Below are positions 11,341 to 24,340 of a stretch of DNA of 64,000 bases, one piece after another; positions within the stretch are counted from its first letter, which is position 1, and the number at the start of each line of letters is the position of its first letter. The position numbers and the translations under genes were made by a program. The DNA is taken from positions 62,001 through 126,000 of the forward strand of contig JBAMJV010001310.1 in the NCBI GenBank assembly GCA_037951105.1, in the 5' to 3' direction. Source of the DNA: Echinarachnius parma (lineage: Eukaryota > Echinodermata > Echinoidea > Clypeasteroida > Echinarachniidae). The notes beneath the pieces are model-generated. The model was not told where the DNA came from. It saw only the letters and a program-made list of their open reading frames with translations, and ran no database searches.

Positions 11341-11875
11341 CACAGTGTTCTTACAAGTAGGGAAAGTAACTATCCAAACTAACAGAGAAGGTTCAAAATA
11401 TAAAGAGTAACAGGTCATCCCAGCCAGAAAAAAAAATGGCACAGTGATAAACAAACGGGGAATGCTAAAGCAATAAAAAGTCTTGTTGGCCATGACTTTC
11501 AAAGGATTGCCGCTGTGTCCCCCATGATAGTTAAGTGTTTTTTCTATTTAGAAAAAAAAGTGCTGTTTAGGAGTGGTAGAGGGTCGCATCGAAAGCTAAA
11601 CAGAACAATTGAAAGGTGTAGCAAATGTTACCTCCAACCCAGACTCGTATAACATGCAAGACGGAAGTTAGACCCCAGGCCAAGGTATCTATTAATTGTA
11701 TCTCTAGCGTTGCACTCTATTGTTTAATACAAATCATGAGAAACATACAGTAGGAAACTTCCTAGAAATTTGATCGGCAGGAACTCTTTCTCTTCCACAC
11801 TCTTACAAAACACAACTAAAGAGCTTGTTTAACCGTTTCTTAACTTATTCTATACTTGTATCGTAACTAAATATG
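11341..11875. other. Stretch without recognisable gene
   Basis: Unique-looking; nothing identifiable. Confidence 0.5.
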
Positions 11876-12055
11876 TTAATCCATTCAGGACTGGTCCTGA
11901 AATACTAAGGTTGATGTCTGTGGAGAATACATGTTATACCAAGGTCAGATGGTGTTGAACTGGTTATCCTCGTTCAGGACTGATTGATTATTGCTTATAA
12001 CATGTATTTTCCATAGAATCCCGAGTATTTTAGGGACCAGTCCTGAGCGGGTTAA
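11876..12055. mobile_element. Head-to-head pair of family D mini-elements with TTAA ends
   Basis: The left arm (TTAATCCATTCAGGACTGGTCC..., then AGAATACATGTTATA) and the right arm (TATAACATGTATTTTCCATAGA..., then GGACCAGTCCTGAGCGGGTTAA) are reverse complements of each other over about 85 bp each. TTAA terminates both sides (11876-11879, 12052-12055). The arms have diverged at many positions. Confidence 0.65.
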
Positions 12056-12898
12056 TATTAGTAGAAGTGCAAGGAACTTTCCCATTGTGGTCCTTGTTGA
12101 AAGTTTTACTGTCCGTGAACTTGATATCGGTCTGAAAATTAAAAGTTTAGTATGCAGGGGAATACGAATTAAAGGTCAAACAGAGAGAAAGAGTTAACGC
12201 ATTGACAACTGGAACCTGCTATGTCCTGTATTAACTCTATAGGGTTTGCAAAATCTAGTACTGAACAGGCTAAGCGGTAAAAGTAGATGATGGGGTGGGG
12301 GGGGGGGGGCAGGCAGACAGAGAAAGGGTGAGACTAAGAGCTAGGGGGAGAGGGTGGGATCAGTTTCAATAGGGCTAAATTAGGTGCCTTTTGTTTCCAA
12401 TATTTAGGCTGGTGATTGATGGGAGTTGAAGTGACCTCACTGATGATGAATGTGGACCCACTGGTCAGTTTGATGGTCACTGCTAGGTCAGTTCCAGGTC
12501 ATAGGGGGTCTGGTAACATCATGCCAACATATGGGATCAGAGGGAAACCATGTTGCACAAAAATAGCTCAGCCTGATCTGATCAGGCTTAAGTTACATCT
12601 TGACCAACCAGCATTGAGTATTTTTTAGTCTTATATGCTTGACTCACTGATCATGATTTTTGAGCAATGGACCTTAAGTTTTGACCTAGAAGAAGTTATT
12701 AGACCAAGAGCTGTGAAATTTGCTTGGATGCTTAGGATTCTAAAATCATGCAGACCTGGGAATATCTTGCCCTTGGGAACCTAATTAAATGTCAAGAAAG
12801 GAAATAATACAATTTCTTCATTTCCATACTAATGTTGACAGTAGTCCAGAAGGACAATAGTACTTGGTGATCTTGTATTGACTATTGGTCACACCATA
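12056..12898. other. Stretch without recognisable gene; G13 tract at 12297-12309
   Basis: Contains a 13-base G run and surrounding purine-rich DNA. No exon or RNA gene recognised. Confidence 0.5.
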
Positions 12899-13226
12899 GT
12901 CACACTTTTCTGTCACTTGATCGATAGTTGGAAGTCATTGATAAATGATATTTCTGGGAACTGTAATGTGTTTGAGTAAACTCAAATGTATAAAAGGGGC
13001 AAACTAAACAAAATTGTCTCCTTTGCCTGCCATAGTCAATAAATTTGTAATTGTGCATTTCCCGGCTAAAACAAGAAATATTTTGAAGTAGAAACGGGCG
13101 ATTTTGCTGCCACACTTTTCAGTCATGTAATCAATTCTGGTCAGAAGGCATGGATAAATTATATTTCTCAGAACTGTAATGTGTTTGAATAAACTCAAAT
13201 GTATAAAAGGGGCAAACTAAACAATT
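12899..13226. repeat. Two-copy local duplication, period about 210 bp
   Basis: CACACTTTTC-GTCA and the later stretch GAACTGTAATGTGTTTGA-TAAACTCAAATGTATAAAAGGGGC occur at about 12900-13010 and again at about 13110-13224. The second half of each copy is nearly identical, the first half more diverged. Confidence 0.75.
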
Positions 13227-13310
13227 AGGATAACAATTGATCAAAAAGGAAGGTGGAAAAGTATGTCTGTGGACAAAAAGTTTGACCTTGATATTAACGG
13301 AAAAATAATT

Positions 13311-13386
13311 TCTAGACTGTTTGTTTTTGCATTCTTTGAAGACCCCAGTCTCAGTTATTTTTAGAGACCAGTCCTAAAATGATTAA
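13311..13386. mobile_element. Family D mini-element, partial
   Basis: TTTGCATTCTTTGAAGACCCCAGTCTCAGTTATTTTTAGAGACCAGTCCT (in pieces) matches the right half of the family D copies at 10392 and 11961-12055, ending in ATGATTAA. Confidence 0.5.
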
Positions 13387-15180
13387 CAATGGCAACAGTA
13401 TAGTAAAATGCATCCACTTTGATAACCATGTCAAAAATGTTTGTGAATTCATGCACGAGTCGAGTATGATTATTTTGCCATCCAAAAATACAAAGCATGT
13501 ATAAAGATTAATGTGGTTTGTATCAATTGATTTCAACTTCTCAAGGCACATTTAGATGAATTTCTGTTACAACGAAAATATTCAAAAGACACTAACCCTG
13601 ATTTTTAAAAGCGATCGATCTGCCTGCTTTCTTTCTGTCAATGTTTGACCCATTCAGACACACAATACTGTGAGTTATAACAGCAAATAAAATCTCATAA
13701 CATATATAGGAAGATTGTTTCTATGACAGTTTTACAAGGCCCCTGGATGCATGATATGCTCCCAGGGACTAATATAATCAAGCTTTTAGTGCTTCGCTGT
13801 TGACCCCCATGATTTCCTTCAGCCAGGCCATTTTACACACGTTCACATCCAAATGACAGAAGAGCACACAAAGCAAAACAAATTCCTTTTTACAAAAATC
13901 AGAAATGATAAAGTTCTATCATAAAAAATATGAAAAAGAGCAAAGAAAATATATTTCTGGTCATTTTCTCTATATGTTTGAAATCTTTACTCATTGAATT
14001 TATAAGTAAATTGCATTATTGAAAGAGCATACATTACAAAAAGGATACTGACATATTTCTACCATCTATAAAAGTATGTTATTGATCATATTTGGCTAAG
14101 GTAGTTACACTTACAAAAAAACACAGACCAATTGCTCAGCTTTAATTTTCATATGTCATCTTAACTGCATGTCTAGACCAATTCATACTTGTCACCATTG
14201 TCACCTAGCCATTCATAAGGTTCATACCCCCCCCCCCCCCCCCCCCCTCCTGCTGCAATTCATCCAATCTGGTCTAAAAAGAGCAAAGTTGTGAGGAATA
14301 TTATTTTTCAAGAAACTAAACCAAGGATAAGTAGCTAACCCACATGTAATCTAAAGCTCAAGCTATGGCTGACCTAGTCTATGGATGATAGGTCAAAGAA
14401 AACTTTCAACCCCCAAAAAGAGAAAGAAATAGTAGAAATTCTCAGCCATGATGAATGGTGTTCCTCAAGTCTCAGATGAAAGCTTTTGATTGAGTTAATG
14501 ACCATGTAATTGGGGGCCGCTGATCAAATTACTAGAGGGAGAGTTCAGGTATGGAACTAAGTCAGCTAACTCGGTCTTTAAAGTTCTTTTACACACTTAG
14601 GCGCTCACACCCACAATGACACTGCCATCTATTTTGCAAACTTATTGCAGCGAGTGTTAATTTTATTGATAGCAGAATCATAAAAGTGTATGTTTAGAGT
14701 TATGCTCTTGTAGTTGGTACATTTTATGATGATCTTCATTTTTTGTCATTGGAAACATATAGATGAGGCACAGGTAAATGTTTATGCTCCAATAGCTTTT
14801 ATTGACATGCATATTGTAGATAACACAGAGGGCATATATAATATGACTGGTGCCTTGGAATAATTCCAAACTGTTGTATTCTATTATACATGTGTGTACC
14901 CATTGGAAATTTTATGATCGCCTTACAGACCATTCATAATTATTTAAATCATTCATAAAATACATGATTGACTGCAAATAGAACATCACTGTATTGTTCA
15001 CATTTAGATGTCAAGTCAACTTTAGGAAGTGAGGTTTGTTACACCAGTATTTGTATTTAAAACAATATTTATTACAAACAATATTCTCAAAATTTAGGAA
15101 AATAGTCCTCGGTTGTCGAACATTGAATGTGTGTCTTATTTTGTTAGTTTCCATGGGAGTAAAACAAAAAATTACTATGC
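13387..15180. other. Stretch without recognisable gene; C21 tract at 14227-14247
   Basis: AT-rich DNA with one 21-base C run. No convincing exon, RNA gene or complete element. Confidence 0.5.
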
Positions 15181-15185
15181 TTTTC

Positions 15186-15222
15186 ATTTATTTGTTTGTT
15201 TGTTTGTTTGTTTGTTCGTTTG
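15186..15222. repeat. TTTG microsatellite
   Basis: About eight tandem TTTG tetranucleotides with one C interruption near the end. Confidence 0.85.
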
Positions 15223-15310
15223 CATCTGTGTGTATGTAGTTGTTTGTGTAGATACATGCATTTGTCATGTTTACATCAACATGATTGATATGATGTCGGC
15301 TGATGAGTAA

Positions 15311-16300
15311 TTAACGAGCTTTGTTGACATATTTTGATAGATCTTTTCTTAATCGGCAGAGGAATGTTCATTCATCATCGAAGCATAATTGATTTATTAC
15401 TTCTGGTGGTTGCATCTTACTTAAAAAAGGAGGATGAGTAGTTAGGTTAGGTTCGTGGTTAACTCTTCAAAGCAACGCTTCCTGAGAAATCTAAATCATT
15501 TTGTTTATGTTTGTACTTCAATTACCATAATAAAGGCACTCAGGGTGTTAATTTCATAGTTGTATGTCAAATAATAACAAAATTGTTTTGTCAATGTGTA
15601 GGGGAGTGTTGCACATTAAAGTTTAATTGCCAGGAGCAAGTTTTTTATTAGGAACCCGCACATTTCTAGAGCTCAGCTTCAAGCTACACATGCATATCAC
15701 CCAAGTGTGAGGTTGCAGTGGGTGTAGCCAAGAAGGGCAAGGGGGCTATGATTGGCTACCCCCTCCCCCCCTGAAAATCTTGTCCAACTGTCACTTTTGA
15801 AAAGATGAAATAGAATGTAAAAATAAACAAAACAAATTGCCAAATTTATTTTTGGGCAATAATTATAACCCCCACCTCCCCCTTCGAGGGATTGGGTCTT
15901 TGCCCCCTTTTGCCCCCTTTATCTCCTCCCCTGGCTATGCCACTTAGGTTTGCACTCTGGGGTTTATAATCCAACATTTTTTTCTTCCATCCATGACTCA
16001 TACTTATATATGTTTGAACAATGGAGGTTTGATTGATAATATGGTATATATGTTAACTGTCTGGCAACCAGACACCCTCTGAAAAATTTGAAGTATCAAA
16101 TGATGCATTGTCAAAAGTTGGTAAATATTCATAGCATAAGTAGGTGCCATGAAATAGGGAGTCACACACGGTTGAGAGAGAAATAATGCTATTTGGGTAA
16201 TGTGACATATGATCAAAGTAGGTGGTGATGTGGGTAATAATGGGGGGGGGGGGGGGGCAAGGGAACGTTGGAAATGGGGAAAGGGGGAAATGTTGCCCCT
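15311..16300. other. No gene; possible inverted-repeat element 15716-15950
   Basis: GTGGGTGTAGCCAAGAAGGG near 15718 has a loose inverted counterpart CCTGGCTATGCCACTTAGG near 15931-15949, with C-rich runs between. This resembles the AGTGGCGTAGC-ended structure at 39480-39682. The rest is unremarkable; a G16 tract lies at 16242-16257. Confidence 0.4.
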
Positions 16301-18082
16301 CTTAGCCCCTCTTAAAGGGAACCAGCACACATAGAACAATATCTTATGATAGTTGTGTAATTTATGATAAACCTATTTTTCTGAAATTGTTGGTGGAATG
16401 AGCTACTAAAACTATTCTTTTTCATTTGTTAGAAAGTGATTTTGGGGTGTTTGATCACTTTAATGTGACTTGGTAGACCCTATAGTTTTCAACAGGCTAC
16501 TCATCTCTTTGCTAGTATCAGTACTCAAATGTTTCTGAACCATGTTTATGTTTAGGGTACAGTCTACAGAGATTTTTGATGAAGTCATGAATGTAACTGT
16601 AAATGGATTTGGAAGTATTCTTTTTTTCTTTCCTACTACATGTACGAATATTGATACAAGTCACATAAATTGTTACAAAGTTCTGGCAAATTCAGGCATT
16701 ACTCAGAGCAGCTTGTGTTTGGAATGAAAGTGATATGGATCCGAACAATGCATCCAATCACGGCTGCTGATACAATGCCACCAAATTATTTCCCATTCTT
16801 GATATCGGCAATATCTCAAACTCCTTGAAAGAGAAATTGGAAGAGAAATTGGTCTACTTAGCACAGCCAATTTCTTACAAGTATGCCTGTCTCCATTTTG
16901 ACAAACATTTTCTACAAATCATTAGACTTGTAAATTGCAGCTTTATTAGGGAGAAACTCAATACGCATCTAGATATTTGTAAGCACTACTGTTTTGTATA
17001 AAAGTGCAGTGTGGAAGTCACGTGAAGGGTTGATGGGTCTGTCAATAGTGCAAGTTAAATGGAAGTAGTTTAAACTGTTTGAGACACACTTTCTTGGGGA
17101 GTAGTTGTTGAGATGTCTGGTAGAATTTAAAACGTGAACTAGTAACAAAAAAATGTATTGAAATTGGATCAGGTGTTGATAAAAATAAAGCTAGAAGTTT
17201 TAGGGTCATTGATCATTTTCTGATGACTCATTTTATTGTAATATACCATCTGAATGTATATATTTAGAAATAATGTGTTGCAAAAGAGACTCAAGGGATT
17301 GGCTTCACAAGACAATGACGACTGGATGCACAGTTACGGCTAACCATCATGACCATAAAATTTGGGAGTTAAGTTTGAGGTGAAATGATCACTTACCTTA
17401 CCATATAAGAGAAGTCTGACAAATATACATTTGTTAATGATCATATATATTTTTTTATTTGAGTATGTTCATTGATGCCTTGATCCTATAATTTCCGGAA
17501 TGAAAGTGGCTGGTTAGACTAAAAAAAAAAAACAAAGGAAGAAGCATACAAGTATTACAAGGAGAATGTATTCTGTGATATTAAACACTTTCTAGATTAA
17601 ATCAAATCCATGGGTAACGTGCATGATTGACTGCCCATCTGTGTGTATATTTTCTGTCTGTCTGTGAATTTGTAGTTTGCAAACATCAATCTGATCAGTT
17701 GCAAATTTATGAGACCATGCAGAAAGAAGTTACAATTTATTGTAAGTCAGAAAATCTGTGCATTTCAACCAGATTTGTGCCTTCAGTCACAGGATCTGAC
17801 CTACAATTAATTCCATCTCTTTCTAACCCTAACCTTGTCAAAACCTCACTATTTATCGGATCCCCAAACTAATTCTATGTTCACCCCACAATAGGAACAT
17901 CTTATGCACAACATGTGTATTGTGGCTTGTTTCAAACTATAGTTACCCCAGTGGCAAGGAAATCCCCCAAGTTGAACCCCACAAGCACTCCACACTAATA
18001 CATACATCCAATACAACTCTAGCCACATTTTAATGCCATCTTGGTATGAGGTACCCCACACTACCTCAAAAACTGGTATGGG
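16301..18082. other. Stretch without recognisable gene
   Basis: CTTAAAGGGAACCAGCACAC at 16311 and TTGTTGGTGGAATGAGCTACT at about 16389 resemble parts of the TTAA-ended element at 53069-53474, suggesting a decayed copy (about 16312-16480). No exon or RNA gene recognised. Confidence 0.4.
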
Positions 18083-18380
18083 GTACCCCAAACATACCCC
18101 ATAATCACCCTACTGTACTGTAACCCCACACCAGGAGGTGGTAAAGTGGACACCATATTTTGACAGCATCTCCTTTTCTTGCCACCTTTAATCAGTCATA
18201 GTCATAACAATTCCCCACCATGGCCTCAACATGAATTACCCCAAACATACCCCATAATCACCCCCACTGAAACCCCATACCAGGAGGTGGTAAAGTGGGC
18301 CCCATATTTTGCATCCAGCATCCTTGTCTTGCCACCTTTAATCATCCCAGTCATAACATGCCCCCACTATGACCCTCAAC
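18083..18380. repeat. Two-copy tandem duplication, period about 154 bp
   Basis: TACCCCAAACATACCCCATA starts both copies (about 18083 and 18238). Both continue through CACCAGGAGGTGGTAAAGTGG or a close variant and CTTGCCACCTTTAATCA. Open frames here are by-products of the repeat. Confidence 0.75.
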
Positions 18381-18498
18381 ATATCAGTGCTGGTGTACAT
18401 TATGTCCATAGATCTTGTATGGTGTCTAATGTTGATAGTTGGCACTGTGCCCTGAAAGGGTGGGTGGATGCCTCATATTTGGCTGCCCTACATATATA

Positions 18499-18740
18499 TG
18501 ATCTGTACTGGTAGAAATGGGGGCGATGACAGTGGTAGCCATTAAAGGGACTCCATCGTCAAATCCAGGGGGCAATTAATGGAGTAGCATAGATTTTCGT
18601 TCACAGACAGGTTTGTGTGTGGTGTGAGCGCAACACTCACGCAAATCTGTGACTCTCTAGCATATGATGACCACATGTGATCTGCAATGGTAGAAACGGG
18701 GGACGATGACAGTGGTAGGCATTAAAGGGGTCGAATCGCC
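18499..18740. repeat. Two-copy duplication, period about 180 bp
   Basis: GATCTG-A-TGGTAGAAA-GGGGG-CGATGACAGTGGTAG-CATTAAAGGG occurs at about 18499-18550 and 18679-18730. Confidence 0.7.
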
Positions 18741-19034
18741 AAAACCATCATGGAATCCAGAGGACGCTTGATTTTAATAATCAATAGGCAGCGCCATTGC
18801 TGTTCATTTGGAGCATGACACTTAGATAACTGCGTATATCAAAATGGTGCCTTCCTGTGAGTCTCTGACAAAACAATTCCGTCACTTTAAACCTTAGGGT
18901 AGGGGAGGAGATGCCATGCCCCCGTAATGATCTCTGATAGCAATGAAGGTTGTAGAAAGGAGTGTCCATATTCCTGGGTAGAGGAAGTATGTGAAATGAT
19001 TGGATGGAGGGCACAGGAAGTAGATCACAACACC

Positions 19035-19197
19035 TGGGCCCCGTAGGAGAAAGAGATTCAATCGATTGTAAGTTGCAATTAATTTTAAGTCCGATCATGT
19101 GTTCTAAATGCGTAAATCTGATTTTTTGAAACGCGCAATTTTTTTAAACAATAAATTGTAACTTACAATAGATTGAATCTCTTTCTGCAGCGGGGGC
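19035..19197. mobile_element. Inverted-repeat element, family E copy 2
   Basis: The left arm GGGCCCCGTAGGAGAAAGAG-TTCAATCGATTGTAAG pairs with the right arm CTTACAATAGATTGAATCTCTTTC, and the core GTTGCAATTAATT--AAGTCCGATCATGTG is shared with 10476 and 41752. It ends in GCAGCGGGGGC. Confidence 0.7.
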
Positions 19198-19199
19198 TA

Positions 19200-19510
19200 T
19201 GTGTGTTGTGATCTCATGAGCTTTGCTCGAGGGAAGATGGGAAGGATCAGGCAAATGTGATGATGTTAGGATATCACTTTATGTCCACATTAGGTGGAAC
19301 TAGGACTGGTCCTGTGTCATGGTCAAGCTCTTGCCCCCATATACCAGAATGAGTAGATGAAGTAAGCTGGTCTGATGAAGGGCAAAGAAAGGAGGTCACA
19401 ACACTATGTGCGATGCGATCTCATGAGCTTTAATTGCTCGAAGAAGATGGGAAGGAGGCAGCAAACGTGATGATGGGGGAAAGGGGGATGGGAGGATATA
19501 TCACTCTATG
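19200..19510. repeat. Two-copy duplication, period about 205 bp
   Basis: GTGATCTCATGAGCTTTGCTCGA...AAGATGGGAAGGA (from about 19208) recurs as GCGATCTCATGAGCTTTAATTGCTCGA...AAGATGGGAAGGA (from about 19417). Each is followed by a GTGATGATG run and ATATCACT-TATG. Confidence 0.65.
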
Positions 19511-20733
19511 CTCGCATTACAGTAGGAATCTGTGGCATGTCACCTATGTACAACTCCATACAATCCCTACATGTCACGGCGGCTTTGCGGACATCTGTAC
19601 AATCAGGTTCAATCCACACGCTCATTGCCTGTGGAATTGAAAGAATGGTATCAATATTTTACTACCTTTTCATGCCAGTCAATTAACCCGACAGCCTCAT
19701 TGCAGTTACATGATTTCATATGGTGCCACCCGGAGCAATTAACATGCCATACTCCCCAGAAATGTTTAACAGTATATTGGAAAATAAAACTTCAAATTGT
19801 ATTTTAAAAGTTTTAATTGAGAATGATAGACATTTGCACGTAGGTAATGTTGATAGTGGGCTGTCAATAGTGTAAATCAATGATATACATATATCATCGA
19901 TGGTGTGGCATAACCAGTGTATTTGTAAGTCAATACATGTTTAATTAGTAAGGCCAACACAGCTCCTGATCATTATGTTTACAGCCTCATTAATTGTATA
20001 ACCAAATATCATCAGGGAATATTTTGTTTTATGTATTTCCAAGTCAAGGTTAAGATTCAAATTTAGCATATCTATTATTTTGGAAGGTAAGATGAATTTG
20101 GAATCAAATATAAACCCTTTGAATAATTAATACCTCCTGATATTTAATACCTACCTTCTTGATTAATTAGTGTTTATCCTCTCGTACCTTTCAAAAATAT
20201 TTGTTTTATACCTCGTTCAACTTGACAGTACAGATACATTAATCAGATATGCCAGTGCCTTGACTGGTCGAGTAATATTTTCTTTTTCAAAAGAAACAAA
20301 CATTTTCTATAATGATGAACTTGTCAATCAGATATATTAGGTGCATGCATATATTTATTTCAAAATGAAATGGTAAATTATTTTTCACTCATAAATGTTT
20401 TTTTTCTGACTCTACAGTTAGTTTTCAGAAAGTTTGGCAAATTCAAATAATCTTTGCCTGCCAAGAATGTAATGTAATGTAGCGAAGTTGTAACATTCAA
20501 TACACTTATGGAGTAGATCAAATAATTCTTCACATGCCCTTTATTGATGATAGACTCAACATTGTTGACCTTAGTTTTTAGGACAAAATCACACATTTCA
20601 TGATTAACTCTGTTTTTTTTTTGGAGCTTGCAAATAGCCACTGTTTCACCCTTTTGGTGGTGTGTAAGACCACAAAGTTTAAATCCCCTTCTATAACTGT
20701 AATAAGCAAAGTTGTAACTATTGTGATGGATGT
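19511..20733. other. Stretch without recognisable gene
   Basis: AT-rich. The 144-codon minus-strand open frame at 20378-20812 shows no domain and its start runs into the element at 20734, so it is not called. Confidence 0.5.
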
Positions 20734-21272
20734 TTAATGTCCCAGTCACATTTACCCAAAAAGCCCCCTGTAAGTGTAAAGAGCCATGAATTGGCATTTT
20801 TGTGGAATGCAAATGAAATGGGCCTTTTTGATGGCAATTTTGTGGCTAAGTCGTGGCATTACGTGGCGATACTTGACGATACGGCTCGGAACTCGGGTTT
20901 TCGTGCCACTACTCAAAATGTTCAAAATATTGCAAAGACATGGCTATTGTATCAGCTCTGCCCTCCTGTAAGTGGCACTGCAACGTGTATGCTCCCTGGG
21001 GAGTTGAGAAAGTATGCAGTATCATTGTGTGGGTTTGAAATGTACCTGATGACCATGGGTAATAATAATTAAAAAATAATTATTTAAGCGCTTAGAGGCT
21101 CTTTGCAATTTGCGCTATATAAATGTCTATTATTATTATTATTATTGTCACTTATCACCATGGAAAAGCCAAGAAACTCCTACCGAATAGCCCCATTTCA
21201 TTGAATTCCAAAAAAATGCCAATATGTGGCTCTTAGGAGGAGGCTTTACATGAATGTGTGACTGGGACATAA
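20734..21272. mobile_element. TIR element with a LINE/SINE-like tail inside
   Basis: The left end ATGTCCCAGTCACA (20737) and right end TGTGACTGGGACAT (21257-21270) are exact inverted repeats; TTAC/GTAA pieces extend the match loosely. Within it, at about 21087-21146, TTAAGCGCTTAGAGGCTCTT and GCGCTATATAAATGTCTATT lead into an ATT trinucleotide run. That wording is typical of the 3' ends of CR1/L2-type LINEs and the SINEs that borrow them. No reverse transcriptase frame is present. Confidence 0.6.
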
Positions 21273-21285
21273 GTGACCTTAGCTC

Positions 21286-22168
21286 GTGGCTCTGGTAATT
21301 TCTGGCTTACTGACTCTATGGAGAAGGCTGGTCTAGACTGGACGATTACCCTTTGAGTCCATTGTACTGGGTCTATATACCCCAGAACAAGAATGTCTTG
21401 TAGCTTCTTTGTGTTAGTAACCTCTCCTACAATGACGACTGTATCCCTAGGCTGTCATAACAATTGAAATGAGATTATTGGGGGGGTAGGGGACAATGAA
21501 AGGAGGGTAGAATAATGGTGGTAGGTACAAGTGGTGATTTCATTTTCTTTTTGGGGGGTTTATTCACATTTGCAACATGTCATGATTTATTGCCAGTGAG
21601 CGGAACATTTTGACCCTATCATTATGTTCAATGTTAGAGAAATCAATCACATCACCCAGTTATAATGCTGAGTTACAGTTTCCCCTTGAACTGTTCTGTG
21701 ACATAAATGTATCAACATTTCTTTTAGAGACTGCCGCCTTTCATCTTGATGAAATTAATTCCCATTTCCTCTTTTCTGATTCAAAATTCACTATTTGTCA
21801 GGACATTGTCTTAATTTGTCCCTTGGTGCAATGGTTATTAACTTGCCCAAAGCAGTTGGGACCTGGGCAAATTTTAGCAAAATAAAGTAATTGTCATTAT
21901 TCCAGTGTAATCCATTCAAGACTATGTCATTGACTTACCACTCTTCTCACTTTCACCCTAAAATATGATTTCGGTGTCACATGTTTTGTCCACAGACCCT
22001 TGCCTTAGTATCTTGGGTCCAGTTCAGAAAGGGTGAAGTTAGACCTACCAAAAACATCACCATTGTAAACCTAAAATCATGACAGCTATCAAAGACCCAC
22101 ACCAATCACTATCATCATTATCATCATATATGGTAACAAACTTGTGCACCATAGGTACACATTCTGCT
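21286..22168. other. Stretch without recognisable gene
   Basis: A loose family D resemblance (AATCCATTCAAGACT; CCACAGACCCTTGCCTTAGT) at about 21908-22035. Nothing else. Confidence 0.45.
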
Positions 22169-22525
22169 TTAAAAAGCTTTGTGATAAGTGGTTGGTACAA
22201 TGTATATTGTTGTTGTCTGATATGTCCACTGGGTGTTGTGTGAAAATTTAAAGTTAAATGGACATTATATGGCTGAGTAATGAGAAAAAATGCAAAGTGA
22301 TATTCACTAACTCATTGCACTCACTTTGTACACGGTTTTGGCGATCCAGTGGATAATTTAACATCTGAACACTTCAATCGTAAATATCTTTTTAACAAAA
22401 GGGAAATTTGAAAAACCCAAACCTGTCCCATGCTTTTATTGTTAATACGAATACAAGGTATGAGTGAACCGCTAGAATTCCAATTGGATTTTTAGGATTT
22501 GGACTAAGTTACTAAGTCCCTTTAA
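22169..22525. mobile_element. Family B MITE copy 2, left end decayed
   Basis: Shares with 6616-7000 the words AATGTATATTGTTGTTGTCTG/ATATGTCCAC, GTGTGAAAAT, TTGTACACGG, AACCGCTAGAATT and the right end GTTACTAAGTCCCTTTAA. The left TIR is reduced to TTTAAAAAG. Confidence 0.7.
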
Positions 22526-24340
22526 GTAGGAATTAAATAATTCTGCACAAGATAATGTTGAAATTGTGACATTGTAATGTGTGAATTTACTGATCAAAAG
22601 CTAGATAGTGATATTCATCACATGTGAGAATAACCATGGAGCCTCACTTATCCTTCCTTATTTTATCTCAAATTAAAATCGCATCAAGAGTCAAAAAGTC
22701 TCTCGCGAGCAATTAATTTGAACCAAGGGAATTATGAAAAGAGATCATTACAGCCCTCTGAGTTACAGAATATTTTCATTATTACTGATCAGGTCAAATC
22801 TCCTGATACACAAAGAATACTGTAATCCACAATGCACCCTTTATCTCCAGTTTTTAAAAAGGCTCATTAAAACTTTTGTTGCTTCCTAATTTGACATTGA
22901 TATATGTTCCTCTTTACAGTTTAAGTGGGTAGCAAGAGATAAACTGAGTTGATTGGCATAGTTGTTATCTTTGTTGTGTTTCTTTAGAAGAATTAAATGC
23001 ATTTTATGATGATTGATATATGAAATTATACTGACTAGACCCTGTTTAGTGTAAATTTATCCTTGACAGAAGTATTATGTACAATCTTTATCCAAATCAG
23101 TCTTACGACGACGACGGTTAGACATTTCTTCCAATTTGAAATCCCCATTATATCTGTCTGGAATATCATACTACTAATTGATCCTATACTTAAACATCAA
23201 TATGAAAACTTTAGCAGCTCTACAACAATCTATTACCAGCTCTTCATTAATCTAATGTTTACAGAGTTTGAAAGGGTAAGAAGATAAGAGTGTTGCATTA
23301 AAATACATGTACACTGAAATGACACCCACATGTAAGCAGAATAAGTTTTGATACACACGTATACCATACAGCCTCCTAAGGCACCATTCTCGAATGGTAA
23401 AAGCAGTGTCATGATGACTGGTCAAATTTGGACCAGTGTCCAATTCAAAATGTTTACTTAGATTTAAATTTATTTACTAAGCTTTGCTAGGCTAAGGAAT
23501 TACTTTTCTCATATTCAAATCATATATTATACATTTACTCAAGTAAAACAACATCTAAGTAATAGTCTGGAAGAAATTGTGACCTCACCATGTTAGTAAC
23601 ATTTTCAGGAAATAAAAGTTAACCTAAGTATGAGTTGGCCAACGTCTTCAAAGTGGGATCCACCTAGTTTGCTATCACTTTGAGAAAGGGGTTGTTTTTT
23701 CAGTTTTTTTTTTACTTGTAAACGTTAATCAAGCTATTAGACTATTTTGATATCGATCTCGTCTCTTCGGTAGTTTTAAGTAGGGCAAGAAAAACAGGCC
23801 GGTTCACAAGTTATTAGTTTCAAGGGATGGACAAGGGATGCATTGGAAATGGTATACATTATCAGGACAACCAACTTTGCCTCTCAGATAGTCAAGCCTA
23901 GGGGAATTTGCTGATGAATGCCCCTGTTTGGCAGGAGATCTGAACTCCGAAATCGACATATTGTCTGCACATCTTCAACCAATTACCATGCATATTACTC
24001 AGTTTGCTTCTGGAAATTAACTTTGTATGCTTCGTGAGTTTAGGATGCTTTTAATAAGTTTGGGTTTCCTGTCATTCTGCGTTCAATTTAATAGTTTACA
24101 GAATGTATATCAGCAAATATATGATATGCTCCTATAACATCGCCCCCCCCCCCCCCCCCCCCAAATCGTATTTGTTTTGAGTTGGTGGGATCTAGTTTTT
24201 CAACAAAACTTTGTTGTATTTCCTTTCAGGAAGTATGATGCTTTTCTCTGTATTCTGTATTATAACTCAAACAAAATATCGAGAACTAAAATAAATGATT
24301 CAGAAATAATAACTCTAAGTGCTTGAGGAGTTAAATTGTG
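22526..24340. other. Stretch without recognisable gene; C20 tract at 24143-24162
   Basis: No exon, RNA gene or complete element recognised. One long C run. Confidence 0.5.

Noticed and set aside
20378-20812. 144-codon minus-strand frame as a gene
   Set aside because: No domain; its start region falls inside the inverted-repeat element at 20734.
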